64,000 bases of DNA from Heterohyrax brucei (taxonomy: Eukaryota; Chordata; Mammalia; Hyracoidea; Procaviidae), in contig CM053162.1 of assembly GCA_028571685.1 (NCBI GenBank), positions 6,390,001 through 6,454,000 on the forward strand, written 5' to 3'. A model generated the notes under the pieces. The model searched no databases and had not been told where the DNA came from. It saw only the letters and a program-made list of their open reading frames with translations. How positions within the stretch are numbered: the first letter of the stretch is position 1; every line of letters begins with the position of its first letter. This document shows positions 23,895 through 34,800 of this stretch, piece by piece. The translations under genes and the position numbers were made by a program.

Positions 23895-24412
23895 TGTCAT
23901 GGATTGAATTGTATTCCCCCCAAAATTTGTGTAGCTGTGTGGCTGGGCCATGATTCCCAGTGTCTTGTGACTGTCCTCCACTTTGTGGTTTTCCTATGCT
24001 ATATGTTAAAGGATTAGGGTGGGGCTATAAATCCCTTCATAGGATCACCTCCCTGCTCCACTGTAAAGGGAGTTTCCCTGGAGTATGGCTTGCCCCACCC
24101 TTCATCCTTTCATCCTAGAAGAGATAAAGGAAAGAGAAGCAGGCAGAGAGAATTGGGAACCTCAGTACCATCAAGAAAGCAGCACTGGGAGAAGAGCGCG
24201 TCCTGAGGTTCCTGCGCCAAGATGCTCCCCGGACAAAGACTGATGCAATACCGGACTTCCTCCAGAGCCAACAAGGGGAAAGCCTTTCCTTGGAGCAGAA
24301 AACCCTGAATACAGACTTGCAGCCTACCAGACTATGTAAAAATAAACTTTCCTTTGTTAAAGCCATCCACTCTGTGGTATTTCTGTTAGAGCAGCCCTAG
24401 CTGACTAAAACA
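23895..24412 (+). mobile_element. MaLR-type solo LTR inside the L1
   Basis: Starts 'tgtcatggattgaattgt' and ends 'gctgactaaaaca', with TG...CA termini and about 518 bp in length. It is flanked on both sides by 'ctgtc' (23890-23894 and 24413-24417), a 5-bp target duplication typical of class III (ERVL/MaLR) integration. It contains an AATAAA-type signal near 24343. No internal retroviral region remains. It is a fossil younger than the host L1. Confidence 0.85.
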
Positions 24413-24417
24413 CTGTC

Positions 24418-24655
24418 CTAGTGGCCTCTGAGTGGAGGGGAGAGGAGAGGGAAGAGAGGAGGTGATAGGAGATAGTTAAGAGGATACGACGTATATAGAA
24501 GGAAAGGGAGAAGTATTCTATCACCAGGCAGGAAGAGCAGAAAAACCTACAGATAGGCAGGCATGAAAATTTAATTTGGATTGTATAGTTTCACTTAATG
24601 ACACACACACACACACACACACACATACACACACACCAAAAACAAAAAAAAAACA
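24418..24655 (+). mobile_element. L1 3' UTR continuation and A-rich end
   Basis: Resumes directly after the LTR target duplication. G-rich sequence (24425-24470) is typical of L1 3' UTRs. A (CA)n microsatellite at 24601-24639 runs into 'aaaaacaaaaaaaaaac', the probable tail. The exact 3' boundary is uncertain. Confidence 0.55.
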
Positions 24656-24959
24656 ACTTTTTAAATGGGTGAGTCAAATGATCTCTTGCTATTTATACAC
24701 ATGATTCAATGTGTCTTTAGCACCAGTGTCAGTTACTTGTTGGCCTTTTCTCCTTGTTGGTCTGTGTGTGTACATGTGTGTACTTGGCAAGTTAAACTCA
24801 CAATAACTCTAAAAGCTACGTTTTTCAATGCCCACACTGAAATTCATCAGGACAAAGTATGTTACTCAAGAGAATATTGTCACTAAATCAAAGAGGTGAG
24901 GTTCAAACCAGGGTTTCTGACCTTAAAATCCATTACTACAAATCCTTGATGACAGGGGT

Positions 24960-24960
<1 letters not shown>
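24656..24960. other. Unassigned sequence
   Basis: Nothing recognised. Confidence 0.3.
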
Positions 24961-25001
<41 letters not shown>

Positions 25002-25012
25002 TATGTATGTGT
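24961..25012. repeat. (GT)n microsatellite
   Basis: About 16 uninterrupted GT units followed by GTAT variants. Confidence 0.95.
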
Positions 25013-25195
25013 AAACTAACAAGGAATAAAGCATCAGCATCAGCACCAATCCACATTGTGATTGATTCTGGCAAAAACGGCAACAAATAAAACAAGAACC
25101 TTTATTTTATGGATACCTGGTACAGTTTCATGCCTACTCGATGGCACTTGACTTGGCTGGTACAATTTCAACATTTATATGCAATGTAATTTAAT

Positions 25196-25640
25196 GCAGT
25201 AAGTACTTTTTAAGAGCTTACTATGGGTCCACTGTTGTGCTAGGTAGATACTGGTAGAATGGTTGTAGAGGGGAATTGTATGTAGATACAGATACATACT
25301 CTACTACATACTCTTCTATTTCTGTGTAGATAGAGATACATACTCTACTACAAGTTGTGAGTGTATATAATTTAATCTCCAAATCTGGTAACCTAACTCT
25401 TCTTGGAAGATGAAAAAGTCAAACAACAGCATCAGGAGAGACGAACTGTGAAACCAAGATTGCCATGTAACAGGCCTATCCTATCTAAATTTTATAGGAG
25501 CTGTATGAGGCAAGCATGGTTATCTTTGTCGTCAGATGAGGACATTGAAGCTCAGAGAGGGTAAATTAATCCTTGTTCAATGTCATTCATCTAGTGCGTA
25601 GTAGAGCAGAGATTCAAACACAAGTACATCTCACATTGAA
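25196..25640 (-). mobile_element. MIR SINE, antisense, split by about 200 bp
   Basis: The 3' part is at 25196-25255 ('aagagcttactatggg', 'ttgtgctaggtagatact'). The core and head are at 25475-25640 ('atgaggacattgaagctcag', 'agagcagagattcaaaca'). The interval 25260-25470 does not fit MIR and holds a duplicated 27-bp unit (25282-25308 and 25325-25351), so the MIR appears interrupted. Confidence 0.7.
25282..25351. repeat. Two-copy 27-bp direct repeat, 43-bp period
   Basis: 'gtagatacagatacatactc' plus 'tactaca' recurs 43 bp later with one difference. Confidence 0.85.
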
Positions 25641-25885
25641 GTCCTTATTTTTTATTTTTATTTTTTGACACTCTGCCTCTTTCACAGATAAGTCACACAT
25701 TCAAAAAGTATTCAAGTAATAATTTAAGCTAGTAACATTTTGAACGATCTTTCTGTTCCTACTATCTTTTTGGCATCTTACAATATCATTTTCCTATCCA
25801 GTGAATCTATTTCAAGAGCCCTGCAACTTTGTATACAGTTAGCACCTATCAAGCTGACACAAGTTATTATGAGTGGTTATAGGGG

Positions 25886-26020
25886 CCCTGGAAACCCTGG
25901 TAGCATAGTGGTTAAGAGCTACAGCTGCTAACCAAAACGTTGGCAGTTCAAACCCACCAGGCACTCTTCAGAAACTCTATGGGGGTAATTTTACTCTGTT
26001 GGAATCAACTCAATGGCAAC
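25886..26020 (+). mobile_element. AfroSINE, internally shortened
   Basis: The head 'ggaaaccctggtagcatag' continues to 'gctgctaaccaaaacg'. The body is shortened and the tail 'ggaatcaactcaatggcaac' follows. It is immediately followed by another AfroSINE head. Confidence 0.8.
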
Positions 26021-26033
26021 TTCTTTTTTTAAA

Positions 26034-26088
26034 TAGATACCATGGTGGTGCAGTGGTTAAAACATTCAGTTGCTAATTAGAAAGATCT
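26034..26088 (+). mobile_element. AfroSINE 5' head fragment
   Basis: 'taccatggtggtgcagtgg' followed by 'cagttgctaattagaaag' is a tRNA-like head only. Confidence 0.65.
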
Positions 26089-26089
26089 C

Positions 26090-26418
26090 CCATAGTTCTG
26101 TATTAAAAGTCGTGTTTCCTTAACTCCCTCCCTTACCCCAGCTTTGTATTTGAATCCTGCTTTTCCTTGGAGGTTATATCTAAATCCCATTGCATCTACT
26201 TGGTAGGTTAAGGATGTTGCTGCTGTTATTTGTATGAACTCCCTACTTGTAAACCCCTTTAAAAGTAACTGGGTGCTTACCCTTGGTGAGCAATGTTGGC
26301 AGCAGCAGCTCCCAATGACTTTTCTTGTAGAACAGATTCAGGTGACTTCCCTGTTCTCCCACCTTGGCCTATTGTTTATTGGTCAATACAAGTCATGTAT
26401 CAAGAACCTGTGGCTTCC
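26090..26418 (+). mobile_element. Possible ERV1-like LTR fragment
   Basis: The segment around 26245-26390 ('ctgggtgcttacccttgg', 'gcagcagcagctcccaatg', 'gaacagattcaggtgac', 'cctattgtttattgg') has the look of the R-U5 part of a gammaretrovirus-like LTR. Termini and target duplication were not found. It lies between two partial AfroSINEs and is broken. Confidence 0.35.
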
Positions 26419-26419
26419 A

Positions 26420-26565
26420 CCCATTAACACTAAGCAAAAGATTGGCTGTTCCACCAGTGGCTCCACAGCAGAAAGATGTGGCAATCTGCTTCTTTAGAGA
26501 TTTATAGCCTTTGGAAACTCTATAGAGTTGCTATGAGTCCATATTGACTCTACAGGTGTGGGCTT
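26420..26565 (+). mobile_element. AfroSINE, long variant, 5'-incomplete
   Basis: Contains 'cagcagaaagatgtggcaat', 'ctgcttctttagagattta', 'cctttggaaactctatag', then a tail 'gctatgagtccatattgact'. It could be the second half of the copy that begins at 26034, but the two overlap at the 'gctaa' region, so I keep them separate. Confidence 0.7.
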
Positions 26566-27955
26566 TATAGAAGCCCACAGTTTGAGAGGAGAGGGGAAAG
26601 AGTGAGATTAGAACATGACTGTCAGGCTACCACAAAGGATTGAATGTGAGCCATTTGTTTCTCAAACTGCCAGGTTAGAAACTAAATGCCCAGGGCAAAA
26701 GAGTTTATGTTTACCTCATCCTAGGAATATAGATAATAACCAGAAAGCTTTGGGTGACCCTTAGATCCGGCAGAAATTCTTCCTCAGGCCTATTACCACA
26801 CTTCTTTCTCTGGTGCCTGCCACTGAACGCCTAAATCCAGAGCCCTGGGAAGAAAACTCTCTATTAGAGGAACTTGACTGTTAATCCCCAGCCCAAACTT
26901 TCTCTTCCTTAGCTCCAGGCTATTTCTCCTTGTCCTAGCACCTGCTGAGCAAATGGTAATTCCCTTCCCTCATTTGCATTGCTACCTCGAAGGTATTTAT
27001 AGCCTGTGATCTCTTGCCCTCTGAGTCCTCTCTTCTCTGGACTATAATTTAGCATTAGAACCAAGTCTGTTAACCACGGAAGTATGCATGTTCAGGAATT
27101 GTGCCTCCACTGCTGCCAGGGAGGAGGTAGCCCCGTTAAGGCTGTAGCAGTGGTTCAAAAGTAGAAAGGGGGAGGAGGGGACAGCATGACATATGCACAA
27201 AAAGACATTCAGATCTGATACTCTCATTTGCCTTGACCGAAAATTCTGTGATCTGTCTATTGGGTTAGAAGACGTATAAAGACGTTTCAACATAGCTGTA
27301 CATGTGTGTGCTTGTGAGTGTGTATGTGTGTGCATGTCAGTGTGTGTGTCTGTGGTAGAGGAAGGGAATGAAGCAGAGTAGAAAAGGAGAAGTTGATTTT
27401 TCTGTGTCCCCTTACTCTATTTTTCTGCTCCATTATAACTCCACACTTCTCCACTGTAATTCTTGAAGGTTAGCAAAGCTAAACAAAAACTAAAAATTAA
27501 TGAATCACAAACACTATGTGCATAAACACAAAAGTCTGGTAACACCCTCTGGTAACACAGATATTCTTTCAACTTTTCAAATTGCTAAGGCTGCGGGTCA
27601 CTGAAACACGAACAGCACTGTAGAAGGAATCTGGGCAGTGAGGAAGGGACTGTGGGACAACTGTGGAAGAAGTTCTGAAGAAGAGCTACAGCTTCAGCCA
27701 AGGGTCTTTTTTGGAAACTTGTCCACAGGACTCAAAATAACTAGAATCGTCTCTCATTGTGATTCAGAAGAGATAAATAGCAGTTTTTCAAATAAAAATG
27801 TTTTAAAAAGTAAAATTAATAATTACTGAATTCGAAGTTATAGTCTCACTAAAACACTGCGGTGGTACTAAACTGATACATAAGAATATTTCCCTTTCAC
27901 ACTGTGCTCAAGTATTGCATTTTATGCTTATTGTTGAATTAACTTCACTGAAAAG
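26566..27955. other. Unassigned sequence with GT tract
   Basis: A degenerate (GT)n run lies at about 27300-27350. No other repeat or coding segment recognised. The minus-strand frame at 27042-27335 starts inside the GT tract and is not supported. Confidence 0.35.
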
Positions 27956-28143
27956 CAAAACCAAACTAACTGCTACCGAGTTGAACCCTGTATGTCAGAG
28001 CAGAGTTGTGTCCCATAGAATTTCAATGACTGATTTTTCAGAAGTATATTGCCAGTGCTTTCTTCTGAGGTACCTCTTGTTGGACTTGAATCACCAGCCT
28101 TTCAGTTAGCACCTGAGCATATTAACCATATTCACCAACCCAA
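27956..28143 (-). mobile_element. AfroSINE, long variant, antisense
   Basis: 'ctaactgctaccgagttg' (tail), 'tgtcccatagaatttcaatg' and 'gaggtacctcttgttgg' (body), 'accagcctttcagttagc' (head). Confidence 0.75.
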
Positions 28144-28293
28144 TTAAACTAATATTCAAAGAATGAGTGTTGAAAATTAGGTCTTAAGAGTGGTGGCAGA
28201 TTTTAGAAGTTAGACCAGGGAATGGTCTACTGTGGCATCAGGACATTTTCAAATTTAGACTTTTCATGCAACCTTCAGAAAAGATTATCCATA

Positions 28294-28388
28294 GTGTGTG
28301 TGTGTGTGTGTGTGCAAGCACACACACATATGTTTGCATGTGCATGCATGTTCATGCATGTGCTCACTCATGTATGTGTGTCTGTGAC
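28294..28388. repeat. (GT)n/(CA)n microsatellite with hairpin
   Basis: A (GT)n run switches to (CA)n around the centre 'gcaagc'. This gives 11-bp perfect inverted arms (28305-28315 and 28318-28328) with a 2-base loop. A degenerate 'gcatg' series follows to 28388. Confidence 0.9.
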
Positions 28389-28479
28389 ACAGAAAAACAA
28401 AGAGAGAAAGAGAGATTCCATCAAGGAGTCAAGTTTAATATCTGGAGCTTTGAGGACACATGGATAGTATGCTGTCTGA

Positions 28480-28735
28480 TGTGATGCAATAAGAGAACAG
28501 CATTCTCTCTGTGGTGCTTCTGCCCAGAAAGTGTGGCCTGCATCTAGTCACAAGGAATGACCAGGGAGACCCAGGTTCAGGGTCATTCATAGATCATCTA
28601 CACATACATCCTGCCCACTAAGTCTGATAAAGACATAGAAAGAAAAAGAGTGAACAGCTGCTCAGATAAAGGAGACCATGACTTACCACAACGGAATTTA
28701 ATGTGTGTTTCTGGAGAAGATGCTGAGTCACAAAG
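28480..28735 (+). mobile_element. Old L1 (L1M-like) 3' UTR fragment
   Basis: 'ggtgcttctgcccagaaag', 'catctagtcacaaggaatg', 'aaggagaccatgact' and 'aatttaatgtgtgtttctgg' follow the order of a mammalian-wide L1M 3' UTR. Divergence is high, so the call is tentative. Confidence 0.45.
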
Positions 28736-29517
28736 GAAAAAGAGACATTGTTAAGGCAGTTGGCTGGATGTGAAAAGGCCCTGTGGATGGAATGGTTGTA
28801 TAGTATCAGTAGTGATGTCTTGGCTAGCAGTGTTATGCAATGTTAAGAAAGGTAAGATTCATTCTCATTTTGGGGAGCTCAACAATGAAATAACTAAACA
28901 GTGATGCAGCCTCACATCAGGCAAAGATCTTCCTTCCTCATTTTTTTGAAGAGACCCTGGACCCAGACAAAAATCCCTCGGACTTAATAAATCTATGCTA
29001 CCTGATAAAAGGTCAAGTATGACAAACTCGTCTTTGTTTGACAACTCCATTTATTTCCTGCAGAGCTCTCTTTATCCCCTTACGTCCAGCTATTACCCCA
29101 CATCTCCTGTCCATAGGGCGTTACATTCAACCAGCTATCATACAATCTCTAATCTCCTTGAAAGCTACTTTCTTTCCCAGAGTACCAGAATTTTAATGGA
29201 GAACACTGGAAAAAGAAATGCCTTCAAGGCTCAAAGGAATCAATCTCTAAGAATTTCTGGCACTGGGAGTAGGTGAAGGCTTCATGCCCCTCACACTTCA
29301 CACAGTTGCAGTAGGAACACTGGCCCTAGAGAGGAGGGAGGCTGAGTTTTCCAGAAACTTGGGAGGGGGTAGGGAGTGGGAAATTCTCACAACAGCACCA
29401 TGTTCCTTGTTCAAAAGAATGCCTCATCTCTTTGGTGTCAGAGACAGCTGGATGTAAAGGAAGGAATCACTTTAAGTAAAATTCCACAACAGAGCATCAA
29501 AAAAAAGTAATAAAATA
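28736..29517. other. Unassigned sequence
   Basis: No repeat recognised. A plus frame of 93 codons at 28995-29276 and a minus frame at 28865-29050 have no recognisable motifs. Confidence 0.35.
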
Positions 29518-29547
29518 TGCCAAGAGCCGTCGAGTCGGATCCGACGG
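29518..29547 (-). mobile_element. Very short AfroSINE/RTE 3' terminus, antisense
   Basis: 'agccgtcgagtcggatccga' matches the antisense RTE/AfroSINE tail and then stops. It keeps five CpGs in about 21 bp and contains the 12-bp palindrome 'gtcggatccgac' (29534-29545). Confidence 0.45.
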
Positions 29548-30111
29548 AGTTATTAAATATTGTCATCAAGATGTAATAAATTAGACTTTTTATGATTTCT
29601 GATTATAAATTTCATTTATTCCATAAGCATTTGAAGAAGGAATAATGGAGAACCAACAGAGATTTAAGACTGCCCAGGGTGGATGTATATTTATTATTGC
29701 TTTGTGTCTGCAGCATGGCCCCCAGGGTCATGGGGCTTCTGTCTCTCTTATACTCTCAGGCTGCTGTCTTTGTAAACGACAGCATTCTGATGAGGTTCTT
29801 GAAAGCCAGAAATTCTGGCCAGATTCTTTCTGGAGGTGCACTTGAAGCTAGGCTTCTCCCTCAAAGCTCCTGAATAAGCCAAGAAAGTGGTGTGAGAAAA
29901 ACAGTGGTGAGATCAGAGGGCCTGGCAGGAGGCTCAAACTAACGCATGTCTTGAACAGAAAGGAGGCCAGTGTGGGTCACAGAAAGAGTGGTGAAGATAC
30001 TTGGGCAAAAGTCCCGCACAATACATGTCAGTTCAAGAAAAGTAGTCATTTGGGCTCATATAGTATTATACAATTTACATGTGTTATTTCATTAAATTTT
30101 ACACTACCCAT
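29548..30111. other. Unassigned sequence
   Basis: Nothing recognised. Confidence 0.3.
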
Positions 30112-30275
30112 TGGAAACCCTGGTAACATAGTGGATTAAGTGCTACATCTGCTGACTAAAAGGCTGGCCCTTTAAATCTGCCAATTGCTCTGTGGGTACT
30201 CCTTGGAGCAGTTCTACTCTGACCTCTAGGTTCACTATGAGTCATACCCAACTCAATGGCGGTAGGTTTTGTTTG
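30112..30275 (+). mobile_element. AfroSINE
   Basis: 'tggaaaccctggtaacatag' (head), 'ggagcagttctactctgacc' (body), 'cactatgagtcatacccaac' (tail), ending near 'ggcggtaggttttgtttgg'. Confidence 0.85.
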
Positions 30276-31884
30276 GAGCATTGGACATAACCTTTGTTAT
30301 TTTCATTCTACAGATAGAGACAATAGTGGCTTCCTCAGTTCCTGCTGCTGGTGCAAGTAGAGGTAAAACCTCTTCACAAGTGGTTCTAATGTAAGTAGAG
30401 GAAATGCACCACCTCCCACTATTCATGGTGGTAGACTTTAGCCTGCATCTGGGTTGGGAATGCCTCCTGATTATGTTCTTCTAGAAGATTTATCTAATTA
30501 TATTATGCTTAATCTATGATTGAAAGTAATTGTTTTATTCATGATCACATATTGGATGAGCAACAGGGCCAAGTGCCTGACAACAACCTAGAGATTACAG
30601 AACGGCTATGGGTAACCCATAAACCGTATAGTCTGAATGTGGTGGAGGTGGGATAGTATATTTCAGCGGGCCTCTAAATTTGTAGCCAGAAGCTTGCTAA
30701 TTTGCGAGGATCTTTATCATAAGCATTATGTGATTGTATTCAGCCTTGTGCCACCATGGCTGTTGCGACATCATGAATTTACACACACACACACACAAAC
30801 ACACCTGCGCATACACAGAAAAATACACATGTTCACTCTACAACATTACTGACCCTGGAGAGGCCGTCTGACTCTGAGGAGTGTTGAATTTTGGAGAAAG
30901 ACCAGATAAATCACTTTGGAGAAGGAGAAAAGGAAAAAGATGACAAAGAAAAAAAGTCTTTCTCCCCACTTCAAGTGCCACAAGAAAATGTCAAGGAAAT
31001 TGCTTTCCTGGAAATAACAGAGAGTTCAAAACAAAACTGTCAAGTGTCACTTCCTCAGACCAACCCTGCCTAGCATGCAAGGGTTCTTCTTTCCTGGCCT
31101 GTCAGCTGCCCTGCTGTCTCTGCCGTCGTTTACCCCTTGTGATGACACTTCTTGGTCCTCCAAAGGAGAATGAACAGAAAATTGGCCCTTGGAAAGGCTT
31201 TTGCTAAACAGAATTGTAGAGAATAAATAGGACAAAGAAATTAGAAGATAAAGGACCTTTCTCTGCCAGCTGGACACATCTAGCTCTGGGACAGTGTCCG
31301 TGAGAAACCACACAAGACAGTTTTATTGCCATTTTTTATATCATCACTGTCAAAAACCTTTGTCAAGTAATTAATTGCATGAAATTATGAACAGGTTGCT
31401 GTAAATATAGAACTATATAGGGACGAGCCTGTTATCCATTAACCGAAAATCTACATTTCTCACAGTCCTTTAAAAGATGTCTCTGATTTACTAAGATGTA
31501 CACATTGATTTTGTCCTTTTCACTTTTTTTCTATCTCTACTATAATGCCTATTACAACAGTGTTTGTCTGAGAGACACGAGGCAACAGATTTTCATTATT
31601 GTTATACATTCATTCATTACTCATTCAAAATGACAGAAACATTTGAAAACCTACTATATACCAGTTCCTCGGCTGGACTCTATAGAGTAGTGAATAAGGC
31701 AGGGATCTATCTTCAAGGAATGACATTCAATCTGTTGCTTTTTTTTTTTTTTAGTATAGGAAATCTTTCCTTTCATGAAATGCTTCCAGGAAGCTCAGTA
31801 TACAACACCACTAGGCTGGGGTTGCTTTGGTAAGTCAGGAAAACAGGAAGAGGAGAAAAAATTTTTAAATAAGGAAGTATTCAG
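30276..31884. other. Unassigned sequence with enhancer-like spot
   Basis: Contains (CA)n at 30781-30805 and a T-run at 31739-31753. Positions 31360-31390 ('agtaattaattgcatgaaat') combine a TAATTAATT homeodomain-like core with an octamer-like 'attgcat'. No gene recognised. The minus frame at 31047-31313 is unsupported. Confidence 0.35.
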
Positions 31885-34800
31885 TCTATGTGTGCTGTCA
31901 CTTTGTTGCACTGTGGTGCCTTGCATGTTGCTATGATACTGGAAGCTTTGTCACCCATATTTCAAATATCAGCAGGTTCACCCTTGGTGGATATGTTTTA
32001 TCTAAGTTTCCAGACTAAGACAGACTAGAGAGACCTGGAAGTTGACTTCTGAAAAAAATTATCCAGGGAAAACTTTATGAATAGCAATGAAACTTTGTGT
32101 GGGATAGTGCCAGGAAACAAGCCCCTCAGGTCTGTAGGCACCGGGGAAGAGCTGGAGAAGGACAGTCCCAATCAGAGTCAACTATATGACATGGATGGAG
32201 TAAAGCTTTCAGGAACTTCATTTTGGGATACAGCATAACTCAGAATGAGAAAGCACAGCTGCAAGCACCATTAAAAATTGGAAGTGGACAGTAGAAAGTA
32301 TGAATCTAGGAAAATTGAAAGTCCTCAACAACAATACCCTAAGCACTAATGTGATACAGTGGACTGGTATTGGCCATTTTGAATCAGACAATCACATAAT
32401 GTACTATGTCTGGTGTCAGGAATTGAATTATGTCCCCTCAAAATGTGTGTAGTAGTTTGGTGAGGCCATGATTCCGTGTATTGTGTGATTAACCTCTACT
32501 GTGATTTTCCTATGCTGCATATCCTAATCTCTACCTGTATGTTATGTTAAAGAGGACTAGGGTGGGACTGTAATACCCTTCCTGCTCCATTATAAAGGGA
32601 ATTTCACTGGAGTGTGGGTTTGCACTATCTTTCATCCTACAAGAGATAAAAGAAACGGGAAGCAAACTGAGTTGGAGACCTCATACCAACAAGGGAGCAG
32701 CACTGAGAGCAGAACATGCCCTTCGGACCTGAGGTTCCTGTGCTATGATGCTCTCAGACCAAAGAAAGACTGATGGCAACACAAAGACGTTTCTCCACAG
32801 CCAATAGAGAGTAACCGAGTTCCCCTGGAGCCAGTGCCCTAAACTTAGACTTCTAGACTACTAGGCTGTATGAGAATAAACTTTTTGTTGCTAAAGCCAT
32901 CCACTGCTGGTATTTCTGTTAGAGCAGATGATTAAAACAGATGATTAAAACCTCTGGAATGACAAATGCAAGAGGAATGGTGTTACATTCACCATCAAAA
33001 AGGGAATTTCAAAATCTATCCTGAAGTACAATACTGTCAGTGATAGGATAATATCTATACACCTGCAATGAAGACCAGTTAATACAAGTATTTTTCAGAT
33101 TTATGCACAAACCACTAATGAGAAAGACAAAGAAGAAATTGAACAGTTTTACCAACTTTGGCACTCTGAAACTGATTACAAAAGAAGCAGTCAGGATGCA
33201 CTGATAATTCAAATAATCATTGGAATGAGAAAGTTGCAAAGAAAGAAGAGGGATGAGTAGTTGAAAACTGTGGCTTTGGTGATAGAAATGACACCAGATA
33301 ATGCACAAAGGAATTTTTTAAGTCTTTCTATTCATTGCAAATACCTTTTTATCAACAACATAATAGCATCTATATACACAGATCTCTCCAGATGGAACAC
33401 ATAGGAATCAAATCAACTACATCTGTGACAAGAGAAAGTGAAAAAGCTCAGTATTATCGATCAGTAAAAGACCAGGTGCTGACTGTGGGACATACCATCA
33501 ATTGCTCATATATAAACTCAAAGTGAAGAGAAAGAATATTAGAACAAGTCCACAGGAGCCAAAGTACAATCTTGAGTATATCCCACCTAAATTTAGAGAC
33601 CATCTCAAGAAAAGATTCAATGCATTGAATACTCAAGACTGAAGACCAAACTAGTTGTGGAATCATATCAAACAGGAAGAATCTAAGAGGTCATTAAAAG
33701 ACAGAAGAGAAAGAAACGACCCAACTAGATGTCAGAAGAGACTCTGAAACTTGCTCTTGAACATATGATAGCTAAAGCAAATGGAAGAAGTGATGGCGTG
33801 AAAGAATTGAACAGAAAATTTCAAAGGGCAGCTCAAAAAGACAAAGTATTATAATGAACAGTGCAAAAGAATTGGAGACAGAGAACCAAAAGGGAAGAAC
33901 ACACTTGTCATTTCTTAACCTAAAAGAACTGAAGAAAAATTTTAAACCCCGAGATGCAATAGTGAAGGATTTTGTATTGAGAATACTAAATGACAAAGAA
34001 AGCATCAGAGAATATGAAGTAATACAGAGTCACTGTACCAAAAGGAATTGATTTACATTCATGAAATGAAATAGTTTCATTCTGAGAGACAGCATTTGAA
34101 CAAGAACCAACGATACAGAAGGAAGAAGTTCAAACTGCACTGAAGGCACTGGTGAGAAACAAGGCTTCAGGAATCGACAGAATACCAACTGAGATGTTTC
34201 AACTAATGGATGTAATCGTTAAGTACTCACTCATCTATACCAAAATATTTGGAAGACACCTACTTTACCAGCTAATTGAAGAGATCTATGTTTGTGCCAA
34301 TTCCAAAGAAAGGTGATCCAACAAAATGCAGAAGTTATCTAATACTATCATTAATATTACACACAAGTAAAGTTTGCTAAATGCCATTGCAGTAGTATAT
34401 CAACACAGAACTGTCAGAAATTTAGGAAAGATTCAGTAGAGGACATAGAAGGGATATCATTGCTGATGTCAGATGGACTGTGGTTAAAACCACAGAATAG
34501 TGGAAAGACATTTACCTGGGTTTTATTGACTGTGCAAGGGTATTTGACTGTGTGGATCATAACAAACTATGGATAACACTGCAAAGAATGGGAATTCCAG
34601 AACAAAGAATTGTGATCTTGAGGAACCTGTGCTTAGACCCAGAGACAGTCATTCAAACAGAACAAGGAGATGCTGCATGCTTCAAAGTCAACAAAAGTGT
34701 GACCGGGCTGTACCCTTTCACCAAATTTATTCAACTGTATACTGTGATAATCTAAGAAACTGGAGGACATGAAGAAGAATAAGACATCAGGATTGGAGGA

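Larger units (their letters stand above)
16896..24655 (+). mobile_element. Long L1 LINE, decayed, carrying a solo LTR
   Basis: A near full-length L1: 5' UTR from about 16896 ('aagatggcagactagaca' is a typical L1 start), ORF1 remnant (about 17990-18870), ORF2 remnant (19305 to about 22990) and a long 3' UTR. The 3' UTR probably ends in the A-rich run near 24640-24655. Without the inserted LTR its length is about 7.2 kb, within the normal L1 range. Both ORFs are broken many times, so it cannot be active. The flanks 'ctttaaac' and 'ctttttaaa' may be a decayed target duplication, but this is ambiguous. Confidence 0.85.

Noticed and set aside
24115-24366. Minus-strand 83-codon frame
   Set aside because: Lies inside the LTR within the L1.
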